This document shows positions 20,281 to 31,141 of a stretch of 64,000 nt of DNA, piece by piece. The stretch's first letter is position 1. Each line of letters begins with the position of its first letter. Both the position numbers and the translations under genes were made by a program. The DNA is from Isoetes taiwanensis (lineage: Eukaryota > Streptophyta > Lycopodiopsida > Isoetales > Isoetaceae), in assembly GCA_021234155.1 (NCBI GenBank), contig JAJEKV010000107.1, forward strand, positions 668,391 through 732,390. Reading direction: 5' to 3'. Under the pieces are notes generated by a model. It searched no databases, had not been told where the DNA came from, and worked only from the letters and a program-made list of their open reading frames with translations.

Positions 20281-21245
20281 CAAGGTGTTAAATACGACAT
20301 ATATAGAAACGACGAATGTATAGAGAATAAGAGAGGGTATCTCAGAGTACACAATTTCGTACTAAACGCCGGGCTAAAAATACGACCCTCCAGCCCTGGA
20401 ATATCTTAGAAGGAAAAGGCCCTAATCGTCGGCTAAAAGCCCTATAATAAAACATATTCGACGTGGCCACGAAGTCAACTTAAAAGTAGGATATCGGCAA
20501 ATAATAACGAATGATAGAAGTCCACATGATGGCTACATAGGGCAGCAAACCCTGCTAGCAGCCCCTCTTACTGGATGGCTCGCGAGTGCTACATGAGTTC
20601 AAGGACCGCTCCGGTCGTAATGGATGGTAACCAAAATCTAATCTATACACACATCACCCCAGGAATAAGGAAAACACTGAGCATATGTACAATATGATGC
20701 AGCTCACTAGAAGCCGGAGAATAAAAGATGGACGGATAAGATACGGGACTGAGAGGTCCAGCCTCCGCCGTACACCAGGATAGCGAGGGCTCGGCCCACC
20801 GTCTGGTACCCGGACCACTAGAAATTCTATAGCTAATTATGAGACATCTAAATCATAAGTCTGGAAGTATGATACACTACAAATAATACGCCATGAAAAA
20901 AGAGAACTGCCACGCTACATGCATCGAGGGGTACAACTCCACGCCAGATACCGTGATAGCGAGGGCTCGACTCTCCAACTGGTACCCGGATCACCAAAAT
21001 TGTGGTATATTCAACGTGGTAGTCAACCTTCAAACTCGGTCTAGATTAATACAGAGAAGGCCAACCACGTCCAATCAATCGGATCGGCAAGGTAAAACCT
21101 ACCGTCCGAGCATCTCTCCCCACGGAACCGTGAATCCGCTATAAAACATTAACGGACAAAATACACGTATAAACGAAAGCAACAATTAAATCACGCAGGG
21201 AAGTGGGTAAAACAATTATGATCAAATTCAGACCTCGGTTTTCAA
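20281..21245. other. Retroelement-like leader region with a 50-bp direct repeat
   Basis: More GC-rich than its surroundings. A segment with GATAGCGAGGGCTCG and TGGTACCCGGA at about 20775-20825 recurs at about 20945-20998. The composition and the following gag-like open frame suggest an LTR or leader of a retroelement, but I found no second LTR or primer-binding site. Confidence 0.35.
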
Positions 21246-21362
21246 ATGACGTACCGTTGGAGAGCACATATACCGTATAAGGAAAGACACAAGAATAGCC
21301 CCGAAGAGAGGTTTCCCAGATCGCCTAAGGAACCCACTGCCGGGAGCATAGCCAAAAGTCCA

Positions 21363-21701
21363 ATGGCAGACCAATCTAGTTCCAGCCAACAGAAGAAAGG
21401 GGAGGCGACAAAAGCAATGGTAAGCCAACAACATCTCAAGGATTTCTTAGCCCAGATGAATATGCAGTTGGAGGCCAGGATCCCAAGTATGGATGCACTT
21501 AACACACTGGCGGAGACAGCCAATCGTGACAAGACAACAATATCCAACAATATGGCGCAAATCAAATTCCCTCTTGAAACTCCTATCATTTTGCTATATA
21601 TTTTCAAGATAAGATTGACAAAAGTCTATCTTCCTCTCCCTTCTTACCATATCTTATCTTACCATATCCCCTACCCTAAACCCTTCTCAAGCACCCTCTA
21701 A
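21363..21701 (+). CDS. Hypothetical protein, gag-like N-terminus possible
   Basis: An open frame whose likely start is the ATG at 21363 encodes a hydrophilic Gln/Ser-rich start (MADQSSSSQQKK) and a helical segment (QQHLKDFLAQMNMQLEAR), then a less convincing hydrophobic end. Short Gln-rich helical starts are common in plant retrotransposon gag proteins. No capsid or zinc-knuckle domain follows, so any gag would be truncated. The frame is open further upstream to 21246. Assignment is weak. Confidence 0.25.
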   Translation: MADQSSSSQQKKGEATKAMVSQQHLKDFLAQMNMQLEARIPSMDALNTLAETANRDKTTISNNMAQIKFPLETPIILLYIFKIRLTKVYLPLPSYHILSYHIPYPKPFSSTL

Positions 21702-22369
21702 TATGCAATGTAAATGAATCCAATAAGCATCAAATGTAAATAAAAACAAGGTAATGTAAGCCCACGCTTCATATTTGAATTACTCCAAAGATGCTTTAAA
21801 CACTGCTATTCTTCTTCCCTACATACAGATTGCAAGGGAGTCTATACAATTATAAAGTAGCAAGATCATTACAAGAAGTTCATAGAAGATGACATACCTT
21901 GCAAACCAATTCTTCTAGTGAGGATAGCCAATCAACTCCGCTAAATTTGGGCGTTGAAGAGTACATGTAGAGCAATTCAGTCAATTGATCCAAGATACAA
22001 AAGGAGTCAGGTTAGGTTACCTGACAACAAGTCTAGAATAATTAGGGAAAAACACTCAAGCCTTATGCAAATCTAGACTAGCCTCTTAAGCATCTTTTCT
22101 ATCTTTATTTCCTAAACTCCTCTACTTGTCCTCTTCAACGGCCATAGTTAAGCGAACCCAATAAAACAGACTTTGCGACCAAACTAGCGGCGATTTTCCG
22201 GCACCTAAAAAGCGTTCTTCGTCCGTCGGTAAGCGAAATCACGAATAAATCATTTGATAAATAACGCTCGAATAAAATAATGTGATAAATAATGCTCGAA
22301 TAAATCTCGACCGCATGCATTAGTGGTCGAATAAATCCTCGACTGTTGAAAGGAAGCCAGTGTCGAATT
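21702..22369. other. Non-coding spacer with a small tandem repeat
   Basis: No gene recognised. A two-copy repeat containing GATAAATAAYGCTCGAATAAA lies at about 22256-22307 (27-bp period). Confidence 0.4.
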
Positions 22370-22735
22370 GGAGCAATGGACCTGGACTGAAAACCAGGGC
22401 GCAGCATAGAATACGATGTTTTTCTTCCAGGCCTTTTTTTCTAGTCTTTCTCTTACTCTAAAACAATGCGTCGGATGTGGAATTTTCAACCTGATGGTAA
22501 GTACCATTCTAGATGTGGGTAATTTCGCCGTCCAAGATGTCAGCTTTTTGGGTTTGAATGTGATATCTTCTAGGCTATTGCAAGATGTAAATTGAGCTGA
22601 TTTCAAGTTTACTGATTGATAGAGTTCTGCATATGTATCGATTCTTGGGTCTTTATGACCTGCGAATATCAGGTAACTGAATCATATTATCAGGCTTGCT
22701 CATTGTGGTTCTGCTCGGTACATGCATGGTGTTCC
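22370..22735 (+). pseudogene. HAK/KUP/KT copy B, 5' fragment
   Basis: This segment parallels 15905-16075 and 16915-16985 of copy A. It shares a CTTCCAGG..CTTTTT run, an AATGCGTCGGAT block and the CTAGATGTG end. At 22692-22731 it has AGGCTTGCTCATTGTGGTTC, translating to GLLIVVLLGTCMV, the same KUP membrane segment as copy A (GLLMVVLLSTCMVI). It ends abruptly after TCMV, where unrelated DNA begins. The rest of copy B resumes at 26845, so it has been split by about 4 kb of insertions. Confidence 0.75.
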
Positions 22736-22774
22736 AACTAACACACTCACCCCCCATTTTGGTCCACTGTTGAA

Positions 22775-23260
22775 AAGTATAGTTTTCTTAGGTCCACATG
22801 TTCTTTAATCAGAGATTTCAAAAAAACCTACATGTAGATCTGTGGAGGTGTGGTTTTACTAACTAACGGTGTTGTTTTTTAAGTGGACAAGGAACGTCCA
22901 TTGTTATTTTTTTAAGGAGCTGTGGTTTTTGTTTTTTAGGACGTGTGGTTTTTTAAGGAGGTATGTTTTTTGTTAAAAGAACTGTGGTTTTTTCTTTTGA
23001 GGTAGGGGTGTTTTTAAGGAGGTGTAGTTTTTGGAGATGTGGTTTATAAGTAAGTGTAGTTTTTTTAAGGAGCTGTGGTCTTTGTTTTTTAGGACGTGTG
23101 GTTTTTTAAGGAGGTATGTTTTTTGTTAAAGGAACTGTGGTTTTTTCTTTTCATGTGGTGATGTTTCTAAGGAGGTGCGGTTTATAAGTAAGTGTAGTTT
23201 TTAAGGAGGTTTTTTCTAAACATGGTTCTCTAAAGGGATGTGGTATTTTAAGGTTCTTTA
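22775..23260. repeat. GT-rich degenerate minisatellite with higher-order duplication
   Basis: Many short variants of GTGGTTTTTTAAGGAG are arrayed on the plus strand, which is strongly G+T-biased and nearly free of C. An approximately 85-base block at about 22914-22999 recurs at about 23066-23150, showing second-level duplication with a 152-bp period. The unit does not match the plant telomere repeat TTTAGGG. Confidence 0.8.
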
Positions 23261-23439
23261 TAGCCAATTTTGTAAACATCATTATACAATCAATTGCACT
23301 GTTTCCATCCATATGACACCCCATAAAGTATTCATATATGTTGGCATTACATGCCATGTGTAAAAATGCAATATCTCATCTATTGTCTCTCTACCCCTCA
23401 TGCTTATAGAAAACTAGAATGCAAAGGCATTATGAAGAT

Positions 23440-23505
23440 CCCAAAATTGAATTGAACTGAATTTAACTTTAACATCCATGGGGACCAACAAGTCTATCAG
23501 ATCTA
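23440..23505 (-). mobile_element. LINE 3' end (hairpin plus AATTC-type tail), isolated
   Basis: On the minus strand ATCTGATAGACT-TGTT-GGTCCCCATGGAT forms a weaker version of the A-family 3' stem-loop. It is followed by GTTAAAGTTAAATTCAATTC as tail. No LINE coding sequence is attached, so it would be a very short 5'-truncated insertion. Confidence 0.45.
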
Positions 23506-23524
23506 GTGTGCGTGCGTGCGTGCA

Positions 23525-23900
23525 GGGATAGGTTCTGTACGTATGAAATTATTTTTTCAGACGTATAAAGTCCAAAAATACGTATTTTTGGGAAAAATAC
23601 GTATTTTTCGTATTTAATACCCGCGTACCGGAAAAAAATTGCGGTAAGTTTAACGCTTTACGTGAACTTCGCTTTATGCGCGAATCTCCTCCCGACTTCG
23701 TAAAGCGAAATCTTAAGTTTAAACACGCTGAAACTTCTTCGCGTAAAAGTTTAAACAGATATATTCGCCACGCCGAATTTTTTTTTCGCCAGCGAAGTCG
23801 TTTTATAAGTTTAAACTACGCTGAAGGGTGTTTCGCGTAAAGCAAAACAAGATTTTTCGCCACGCCGAACTTTTCTTTATATATAACAAGGCGCTTTTTC
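23525..23900. mobile_element. Terminal region of a TIR element related to 61.4 kb
   Basis: It begins GGGATAGGTTC, then GTCCAAAAATACG and repeated GTTTAAAC-like, CGCTTTACG-like and TTCGCCACGCCGA motifs, as in 61357-61846. A TATATATAA box-like sequence lies at about 23878. The matching right terminus was not found nearby, so the element is either truncated here or extends further right over unrecognised DNA. Confidence 0.5.
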
Positions 23901-24513
23901 TTTATTTTTGCGCAGAAGAAGGTAAACCACCTGCGCCCTCCTCCACAACCTGTGCCCCTTTTCCCTTTTTTTTCATTTTTCTTAGTTTTTAGGCAAACCT
24001 AGTTAGTTTTTTGTTGTTTCTTTTATTGTAGGTCTAGGGTTCCTCCATAGTGAGGCCCTCGCCTATTGCCCCCCTCCATTGAGGGGCGTGACGATGGTGA
24101 GCCGCCTCTGCTCTATGGTCGAATCCGACCGATTTTTTGAAAAAAAAAATAATGAAAAAAAAAAAAAAAACAATAGAACGTAAAACAATAAAAAAGGAAA
24201 AAAAAAAATAATGAAATAAAAATAAAAATAAAAAAATAAGAAAGAGAAATTTGGTTGCCTACCCTTTCATCGACAACAGTAGCAGTTAGGGTAGGGAGTT
24301 CATTAAGAGAGACTAGGTTTTAGAAGTTCGGAGTGATCCTTAGTCGAGGCAAAGGACCCCTGCGCCCAGCGTGCCACATTGAATTGTGCCATGCCGAGGG
24401 TGGGTGTCATTGCTGATGTCGAGGATTGCTAGGGTCAACCTCTATAGCCCTCTCCTGCCGCTTGTTGGCTTGGTCACGCCGGTGCTAAAAGGTGGGTGTT
24501 CTACTCTTATGGA
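23901..24513. other. Unrecognised sequence with an A-rich stretch
   Basis: Contains a (A)n/(AAAAT)n-rich stretch at about 24130-24245. No gene or known repeat recognised. Confidence 0.4.
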
Positions 24514-24610
24514 AGGTTAGGAGAATATTTAATGAGATATACCCTATTTTCTGACGGTGTTGTTGATGAAAGTCCAACACTAATATAGGGAGTGGCGTAT
24601 ATTTCATTAA
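24514..24610. repeat. Small foldback (inverted repeat)
   Basis: GAATATTTAATGAGATATAC at 24514 is matched in reverse complement near 24588-24610 (GTATATTTCATTAAATATTC), with CCTATT/AATAGG-type pairing inside. It could be a short MITE or hairpin; no target duplication is evident. Confidence 0.65.
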
Positions 24611-24993
24611 ATATTCGCGGACTTTGCTAGGTGGTCTTATGCAATATGTTCACCCAACCTCTATGAGGGAGTTTTCTAATGGAGTCAAGTGGTTGGGTCG
24701 ATCATAAGTTAAACTTGTTGAAGAGAATGAAAGAAATGCATTTCATATAATCGTGAATCGCCAAACTCGTAGATTAACCATAGAGTGCCTATAACCGCCA
24801 ACTTGAAACTCAAGAGGGTGCCTATAACCGCCGTCAAGCTTGAAACTTAGTAGTTTACTAGAATCTTAATGAACCATTTCACGGCTTATTGACACTCACT
24901 AAAGTGGGGTTTTTTTTTTCCCGCACTTTTAGGTATTGTTGTCGCTTTTGCTACAGCTTGGCATATCGCTATCTATACACGCCGCTAAAGTCG

Positions 24994-25226
24994 CTATGAA
25001 TCCACAAGAGTTAGACGGGCTTAGACTAGAAGCGCCAGAGCCTCACATGAGCCCTAAAGAAGGACCTAGGGTAGAAGCAGAGCCTCACATGAACCCAGAG
25101 GCCGAGTCCTCTACTAAGATGCAAAGGAAAAGATCAAGACCCCAACAGCCATGGTCCTCCTTAAGACCCGCTTTAATGAATAAGCTTTGTGAGCGAATAT
25201 GTGCCGCCACCCCATCCGAAAGTTAG
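24994..25226 (+). CDS. Hypothetical protein with internal repeat
   Basis: From the ATG at 24994 an open frame encodes about 77 residues, acidic then basic. It contains a duplicated EPHMSPKEGPR / EPHMNPEAE motif and an RKRSRPQQPWSSLRPAL segment. I recognise no domain. Downstream to about 25530 the same strand has broken open stretches (ERYAWIDGNVSRTTGNM, AVEWNTPWTNRKL) that may belong to one decayed protein. It may be the N-terminal part of the kinase-like relic at 25.9-26.2 kb, but this is inference from order and strand only. Confidence 0.3.
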
Positions 25227-25859
25227 AGTTGATTACTACAAATGCATTTAAGGATGGCTAGACTTCCACTCAAGTCTCATGAGAGATCTTTGAGAGCTTT
25301 TGGGCCTCAATTATAGACCTAGAACCCGAAAAAGATTGATTTTGAAAGGTATGCTTGGATAGATGGCAATGTATCCCGTACAACTGGAAATATGATTCAT
25401 GCGGTGGCAAATCTAACTAGTCCGCGCTTGAGAGAGTCTTTGAAAGATAAGGCTGTGGAATGGAACACGCCTTGGACTAATCGAAAGCTTAGAAAGGAAA
25501 CCCATCAACCCCCACCTAGTTAAGAAAGTGTTGGCACAGCATTATTAGAGCCAAGCCCCGGTGAAACCGGATAAAGAGTGGGAAGCAAGAAAAAGGGCGA
25601 TGCCAAGACTATATGGTGTGCAATGGTGGATTCCTCTCAAATAATCAACAGGACTTAATTGGTTCAGGGAACATATGGAACGGTATTCAAATGCAATATC
25701 TTGGGTTCTAGTTTTCTTAAAGACGAACCCTATTGTGTTAAATTTTAATGATGATGTGCGATTAGGTACGCCCGCACTGATGTGATAGTAAAGGCCATGA
25801 TGAAAACATGAGGGAATCACAAATGCAAAAGGTTAGACATGGGTCTATCATACCGCATT

Positions 25860-26225
25860 GGCCGCATAACCGGGTTGGAAAGAACATGGTTGATATTTCC
25901 TACCGAAATGGGGGTTCTTGTGCATCTCTTTTGTGCATCATGGAGATAATGAGTTTGCCGTGCATGCATTTAAGAGATTAGGGTGTAAGCCTCACCGCCG
26001 AGGTCGACGTCCATAAGCTTGAGCAACGAAGAAAGCAAGAGTTATATGTTGCTCAAAGAGTGGGTGATCTAACTATGTCGTTTTAAGCGGCTTGCTTAAG
26101 CTTCATAAAGAGCACCATTTACACATGGACTTGCACCCGTGCAATGTCTTGCTTCATTTTGAATTTGGGAAAGAGAGGCACGGACCCCTGTGTTGTTTAT
26201 ATTGGTATATGTGACTGGGGGAGAA
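25860..26225 (+). pseudogene. Protein-kinase-like relic (HxDLHPxN and DWG motifs)
   Basis: Pieces in changing frames include FVHHGDNEFAVHAFKRLGC (about 25935-25990), KLEQRRKQELYVAQRVGDL (about 26020-26070), LLKLHKEHHLHMDLHPCNVL (about 26090-26145), then after a one-base shift VYIGICDWG (about 26196-26222). HMDLHPCNVLLHF resembles the catalytic loop (H-x-D-L-x-P-x-N) and ICDWG the Mg-binding DFG of the kinase-like superfamily. The glycine loop and C-lobe are not visible. The sequence ends shortly before a (TC)n tract. I cannot name the family; it may be a gene carried by the surrounding transposon-like DNA. Confidence 0.4.
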
Positions 26226-26322
26226 GAACGGTTAATAGGCGAGCCTGTGGACAACCTTGCCATAGTTCCACAACTTTGCCATATTTTTGCCATGCCCTAT
26301 AACCCCGTGGACCACTGGACCA

Positions 26323-26457
<135 letters not shown>

Positions 26458-26569
26458 AATGAAATGCTACTTAGTTAATTTACTAAATATTTAGCCATTA
26501 AATTAGCCATCAAAAAACATTCCCTATTGTGTTTTCGGAGTACTCGTTGTGTTGTCACATTTATTCTTG

Positions 26570-26645
26570 AACATAGAAGAATAAAATAGATTTTTTAATG
26601 TCCACGAAGACCAAGAGACCATAGGACACATACAATGGCCTAGTA
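26570..26645 (-). mobile_element. LINE 3' end-like stem-loop
   Basis: On the minus strand GTCCTATGGTCTC-TT-GGTCTTCGTGGAC is followed by ATTAAAAAATCTATTTTATTC. It has the layout of the LINE 3' ends elsewhere in the window (hairpin, A-rich spacer, short-repeat tail). No coding part is attached. Confidence 0.45.
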
Positions 26646-26844
26646 CAACCATTGTTACTAGGATTAAAAAACCCCTGCCTCGAAAAGTTTTCAAGGGAAA
26701 TCCCCTTGCAGTACTGATGATACTAGACAAGCAAGAAGAAACTATAAGTAGACGATGACTATTGAGGGCTCAGTAATCGAAGACGTTCATCCAGAACCTC
26801 AAGTATGTATAATGCCAAGTCATGCACAGACGGGGCTCTGAGAG

Positions 26845-27345
26845 GTTGTGGAAGCACATTATGGCACGAATAAAAGGTATGAATTTGATTCACAAAATAA
26901 GGTTTCCATGAAGTGGTCGCTACACTTGGTCCTAGCCTTGGTATTGTCCGAAGTTCATGGAATTGAGCTAAAATATACTGAGCTCCTTCATCGAGTACAC
27001 CCGCCATCTTCTCCCATTTTATCACAAATCTTCCACCTTCCATCAAGTTCTCCTATCCGCCTGCATCAAGTCTATTCTAGTGCCATATGTTTCTCCTCGA
27101 AGAACGCTTATGTAATTGGACGGTAGGTCGTAAAGAGTCTTGAATGTCTGGATGTACAATAAGGTATGGCTTTGATTTTGAAAGTCCGCTTATCATGAGC
27201 ATAGGGTGCATTCAGAGTGAAGGGTCAAGGACATTGAGTACCTCTAGCAATAAACCATGTCTTGAAGGTAGAATGGCTGTGATTGGTACATCTAGCAATT
27301 TTGCAATGAGACGTCGAAGGAAAAATGGTTCGAGCTTGACAGGTT
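26845..27345 (+). pseudogene. HAK/KUP/KT copy B, C-terminal fragment
   Basis: The plus strand encodes HYGTNKRYEFDSQNKVSMKW, then ...VLSEVHGIELKYTELL, then in shifted frames the VPVPY.../EER region and SRTLSTSSNKPCLEGRMAV. It aligns with copy A from about 18825 to 19300. Copy B keeps the HYGTNKRYEFD segment that copy A has lost, so B was not derived from the present state of A. It has its own frameshifts and lacks the RYGYKDVHKDD continuity. Together with 22370-22735 it is the second member of a tandem duplication, interrupted by insertions. Confidence 0.85.
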
Positions 27346-27616
27346 GAACTAGTGTGTTTCTGGAAGTAAGCTCCCAAGCCCTAATAATAGGACCATTGAT
27401 TGCTCAATAAGAAAATTCTTCTGAAGAAATATTACATCGTGTGCTATTTAATATAATATAGCAATTTCATCATTTCAGCTGCTTTTAAAAAGTGAATTGG
27501 GCTGTCGAAAATGATCGGCTTTAAGAACATGCTTCAATCCAACCAGAACAAGTAGATTCAATGAGGAAATTGCCCATCATTTGTACATTATTTTAACAAA
27601 AACTGTCGAGATTTTG

Positions 27617-27716
27617 TTTCAACAAACTTTTAATACTATTTTCCTCGTTTTTATGCCATGCCCAGGTTTCAACAAAATTTTAATACTATTCTCCTCCTTT
27701 TTATGCCATGCCCAGG
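27617..27716. repeat. 50-bp tandem duplication
   Basis: TTTCAACAAACTTTTAATAC... (27617-27666) is repeated at 27667-27716 with about three changes. A further short duplication of CTTCATTGTGAAAGTGGCCA follows within 27738-27792. No gene recognised in 27346-28249. Confidence 0.85.
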
Positions 27717-28249
27717 GTGGGTCACAAATTCAATGCTTCATTGTGAAAGTGGCCATGATCATTGTAACGCTTCATTGTGAAAGTGGCCACTTCAGCCATA
27801 TACAGTGGTGTTTTGTGTCCCATAAGCTCCATTAGCTTCCCGCGGACATTAAAAATGTATCTAACTATCTATCCTATTGGATGAAACCTCTGGTGTATGA
27901 AGAGGGGAGAAGTGTGGTGTGTCAATGGCAACTCTAGGGTGGCCCATTTCACTACCTATTTCTTCCACTTGCTTTTTTATTTGTTTTTTGGGATGGAGGT
28001 ATTTAGGAAGTAAAATGACTTGACAAAAAATTGGACATGACATATGATGTGGCAAGTACACATAAGGACTTTTTGAGCTTTTCATAATGTGGAAAAGTTT
28101 TGATCATACCCCAAAGTTCCAATGTTTTGTTATGTATTATTTTGTTATGTTCTTGGTGTGTTATGGGAGATGTTGTGTTTTTGCATTTGAAAAAAGAAGG
28201 GGGCAAAAAACAAGTGGAAACAACCCTTAACACACCAAGAAGAATGCGT

Positions 28250-28481
28250 GATAGCGTGGACCGTGACATAAGTGGTACCAAGTGGTTTGATCCAGGTTTG
28301 ATTCCGGGAGGGTGAGCTGATGTAACTTTATGTCCCGAAGGACATAGCTAATGTAACTTTGAATAGAAGCAAGGTTATCTTTGTTTTATGGAATTTGAAA
28401 ACATTTGGGTTCATTGATTTGTTAAAAATGCAAAGTTCTTTGTGCATTACTAGGAAATGAACAAGTTGATAAACAATAATC
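28250..28481 (+). repeat. Dispersed repeat, left part (possible tRNA-derived SINE head)
   Basis: This block is homologous to about 45416-45632. It contains GGTTTGATTCC (resembling a tRNA B box, GGTTCGANTCC) at about 28291 and a TAGCGTGGACC about 40 bases upstream that could be an A box. It then shares GCTAATGTAACTTTGAATAG and GATAAACAATAATC with the 45-kb copy. It is cut at 28481 by the LTR retrotransposon and resumes at 34216. The SINE interpretation is tentative; the homology and the interruption are directly visible. Confidence 0.55.
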
Positions 28482-28494
28482 TGATACGCTTTAA

Positions 28495-31141
28495 CACTAG
28501 AGTCGTCACATGATGAACCAGAAAAGGTGCATTTGCACTGTTCGCGTTAAAATTCACATAAAATCAGGGGTTCAATAATCAGTCAAACCCTTCTTATATG
28601 TTAATATATGGCAGTCATGTTGCATGGGAAAAATACCTAAAAATCTATTGGTCCCCATTCATGAGAGTTACACTTAGGTAAACCCAAGGGGGTCAAGTCT
28701 GTTTCGCTACATGTTTAGATAAAGTAAAACTGTCTCGGTAAGACAATTTTTATGATTTTTTTCATTATTTTTGTATTTTTCTACACGAGTTAGAGAGTAA
28801 GACACAAAAAACTGCACCTCAATCCGAGGTCTGAGAAGGGAGATAGGGTTGTTTGAACATGACAGGGTCAAAACTGCTGCTTGTCTTCTCAGGAACTGAA
28901 CCATCGGTTTGGTTAAAAGTCGCTCCCCAAATCAAATCTCTAACTTTTGTAGGAAAATGAATTTTGACCCAAAATTTTGAATATAAGTATTAGACAACTT
29001 GCTTTATCTAAGAAAAATGTCCATTAGCCTTGATGATGAGGTTTTGATTTTCTTTATTTTTTCAATTACAAGTGAATGATAACTTATGTCTATATAGGAG
29101 TAAAATGATTCAAAGTCATCCGCAAAAAAATCACATTATGAAAGGTTACCACGATATGGAATCACCCCAAAAACAAACACGTCAAAAACGCATAGCGTTT
29201 GTTTTCAAGAAATCAAGAAAGGTTCGTATTACCTGAGACCATTACCGGTCCACCTTCTTTTTAAAATTAAGAACTCCCTCATGTTAATCAATTTCAGTTT
29301 CAATTGCGGGATATAAGCACCTCATGAGCTACTCTATTCATTGAAAATAATCAATGCTCCTGATCTTGAGGTTTAGGATAAACTTTCTAGTGTTCATTCC
29401 AAGTTATCTGTTAGAGTACGCGTTCCATGGATTTCATAAACCTATGTATTGAATGGTGAACTCAAAACTTGTATTTTTTATCTTCTCAAGTTGTGGAAGC
29501 AATGCAAAAGAATGAAAAACAAATATAAAAAGCTAGAACTATGAAAAATAAAGATAGACTGCTATGTCTGTTTCCCATAACCCGATTGGGTTCCGTGGAC
29601 ATTAAAATTTTCTTCCTTCCTTCCTTCCTTCCTTCCATTGCTGGTCCACATGGCTTATGATCATTCAAGAAGCCAAAACATCCTCATCTTAATTAGTTGG
29701 TTGCTAGAATTGCATTATTTAATGGTAAAGTTGAAGCACAAGCAAACTGAACCTATATGAATCTCCACTCACCCTTCCAAAAATTATGTTAGAGAAGGTA
29801 GAAAATCGCCATATCATTGTATAAATGACAAATGAACAATAAATAAAATTGGTAATCATAATTAGAGAGATTTAATTCTATACCCAATTCGTTAATTGTG
29901 GACCATAATGGTCCATGCCCATTTATATTCAAATCTTACATATAGTAGTATGTTATTTTTAACAGATCTATGTTGCCAATGAAGCTTGAACCCATAAAAA
30001 TTATAGTCTATCATGAAAGACAAGCTAAAGTTACTATTATTGTACCTAAAGTAGGAACTCTTAAGCAGCAAACACGTGTACTAAGTTTATGATAGTAAAA
30101 AATAAGAAGATTTCATCGTGTGTTTTGCACTAAGACGATACAAACTATATTTTAAACTTCTATCACATGTTTCGTCAATCATGAGTTGAAAAAGAATGCT
30201 ATCTTGCTTTAAAATATGGCAAGCCTAAGTACAAACCAGAAATGGTCCATGTCTATTTTAAATCAAATCTTGTACATAATATGTTACTTTAACATGAAAT
30301 TCAAGATCTATGTTGCCAAGGAAGGGTGACATTCATAAAAAATATTGCCTACCATAAAAGATGAGTTTTTTGTATTATTACCTTAGCTAAACTCTAATTT
30401 TGTGTAGTGGCAACCACTTCTAAATGTAAAGAATACATGGTTATTCACCATATTTAAGTTCATAAAATTCTTTATTATGAATGTATGAGTGGAATGAATG
30501 GAGTGCATCATTTATTGCCCTTAGAAAGCTTATATATGAGTTTAGTTAAACCACGTTAGTTCTATTTTTGTCCTGGATTCTGTATCGAATCTTCTTTAGT
30601 GAAAATTGAGATCAACATGACTTATAAACATTTCAAAAAATTATTGGACTATAGCTCTTAGAGTTGACAACTTATGGCCGCAAGTCTTACGTCAAAATTT
30701 GTTATAGTAAAGGAGAAACAATTCATAACCTCAAACAGCTTTTTTAAAGCTAAAATGGTTTGACGACTTCATATAAAGCCATCTAATAGCAACGAAACAT
30801 GAAAACATGCAAATCAACATGTTTTATCATAAAACGTCAATTACTTTCAATTTTAGAAACGTTTGGACCCCTTTATGCTAGAAAGTTTGAAGAATGCAGT
30901 TCTGGCCTGGCGTAAAAACTGCTGAATTCAAAGAGGTTTGGGCAATCACCACAACATATCAGTAAATCTATTGGTCATGAAATTCTCCATGGCCATAAAG
31001 AATCGAGTGAAGATTCCAAAAGTGGTGGTATCTTGTGAAATGGAAATTTCTCTTGTTAGATACCTGGGTTTAAGTGGCAGAGGGTATGCTGGACCAATTC
31101 TGGTTGATGAACCCAGAATAGTTCCAGTAACAACTCTAGTG
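28495..31141. mobile_element. CACTA-like DNA element inserted in the left LTR
   Basis: The ends are inverted: the left starts CACTAGAGTCGTCAC and the right, reverse-complemented, reads CACTAGAGTTGTTAC. The LTR sequence GCTTTAAGGG (seen uninterrupted at 33198) is split as GCTTTAA | element | TTAAGGG, giving TTAA on both sides. CACTA elements (En/Spm, CMC) start with CACTA and usually make a 3-bp duplication. Here the duplication reads as TTAA, or as TA if the terminus is taken one base earlier (ACACTAG). The 2.65 kb holds no long open frame, so it is non-autonomous. A short LINE 3' end lies inside it. Confidence 0.85.
29567..29640 (+). mobile_element. LINE 3' end with (TTCC)n tail
   Basis: GTCTGTTTCCCATAACCC-GATT-GGGT...GGAC forms a stem-loop, followed by ATTAAAATTTTC and five to six TTCC units (29612-29636). 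The layout is the same as the LINE A 3' ends. Nothing recognisable of the LINE body precedes it. Confidence 0.5.

Noticed and set aside
22775-23260. Possible interstitial telomere array
   Set aside because: Units vary around GTGGTTTTTTAAGG; no run of TTTAGGG or another telomere unit is present.
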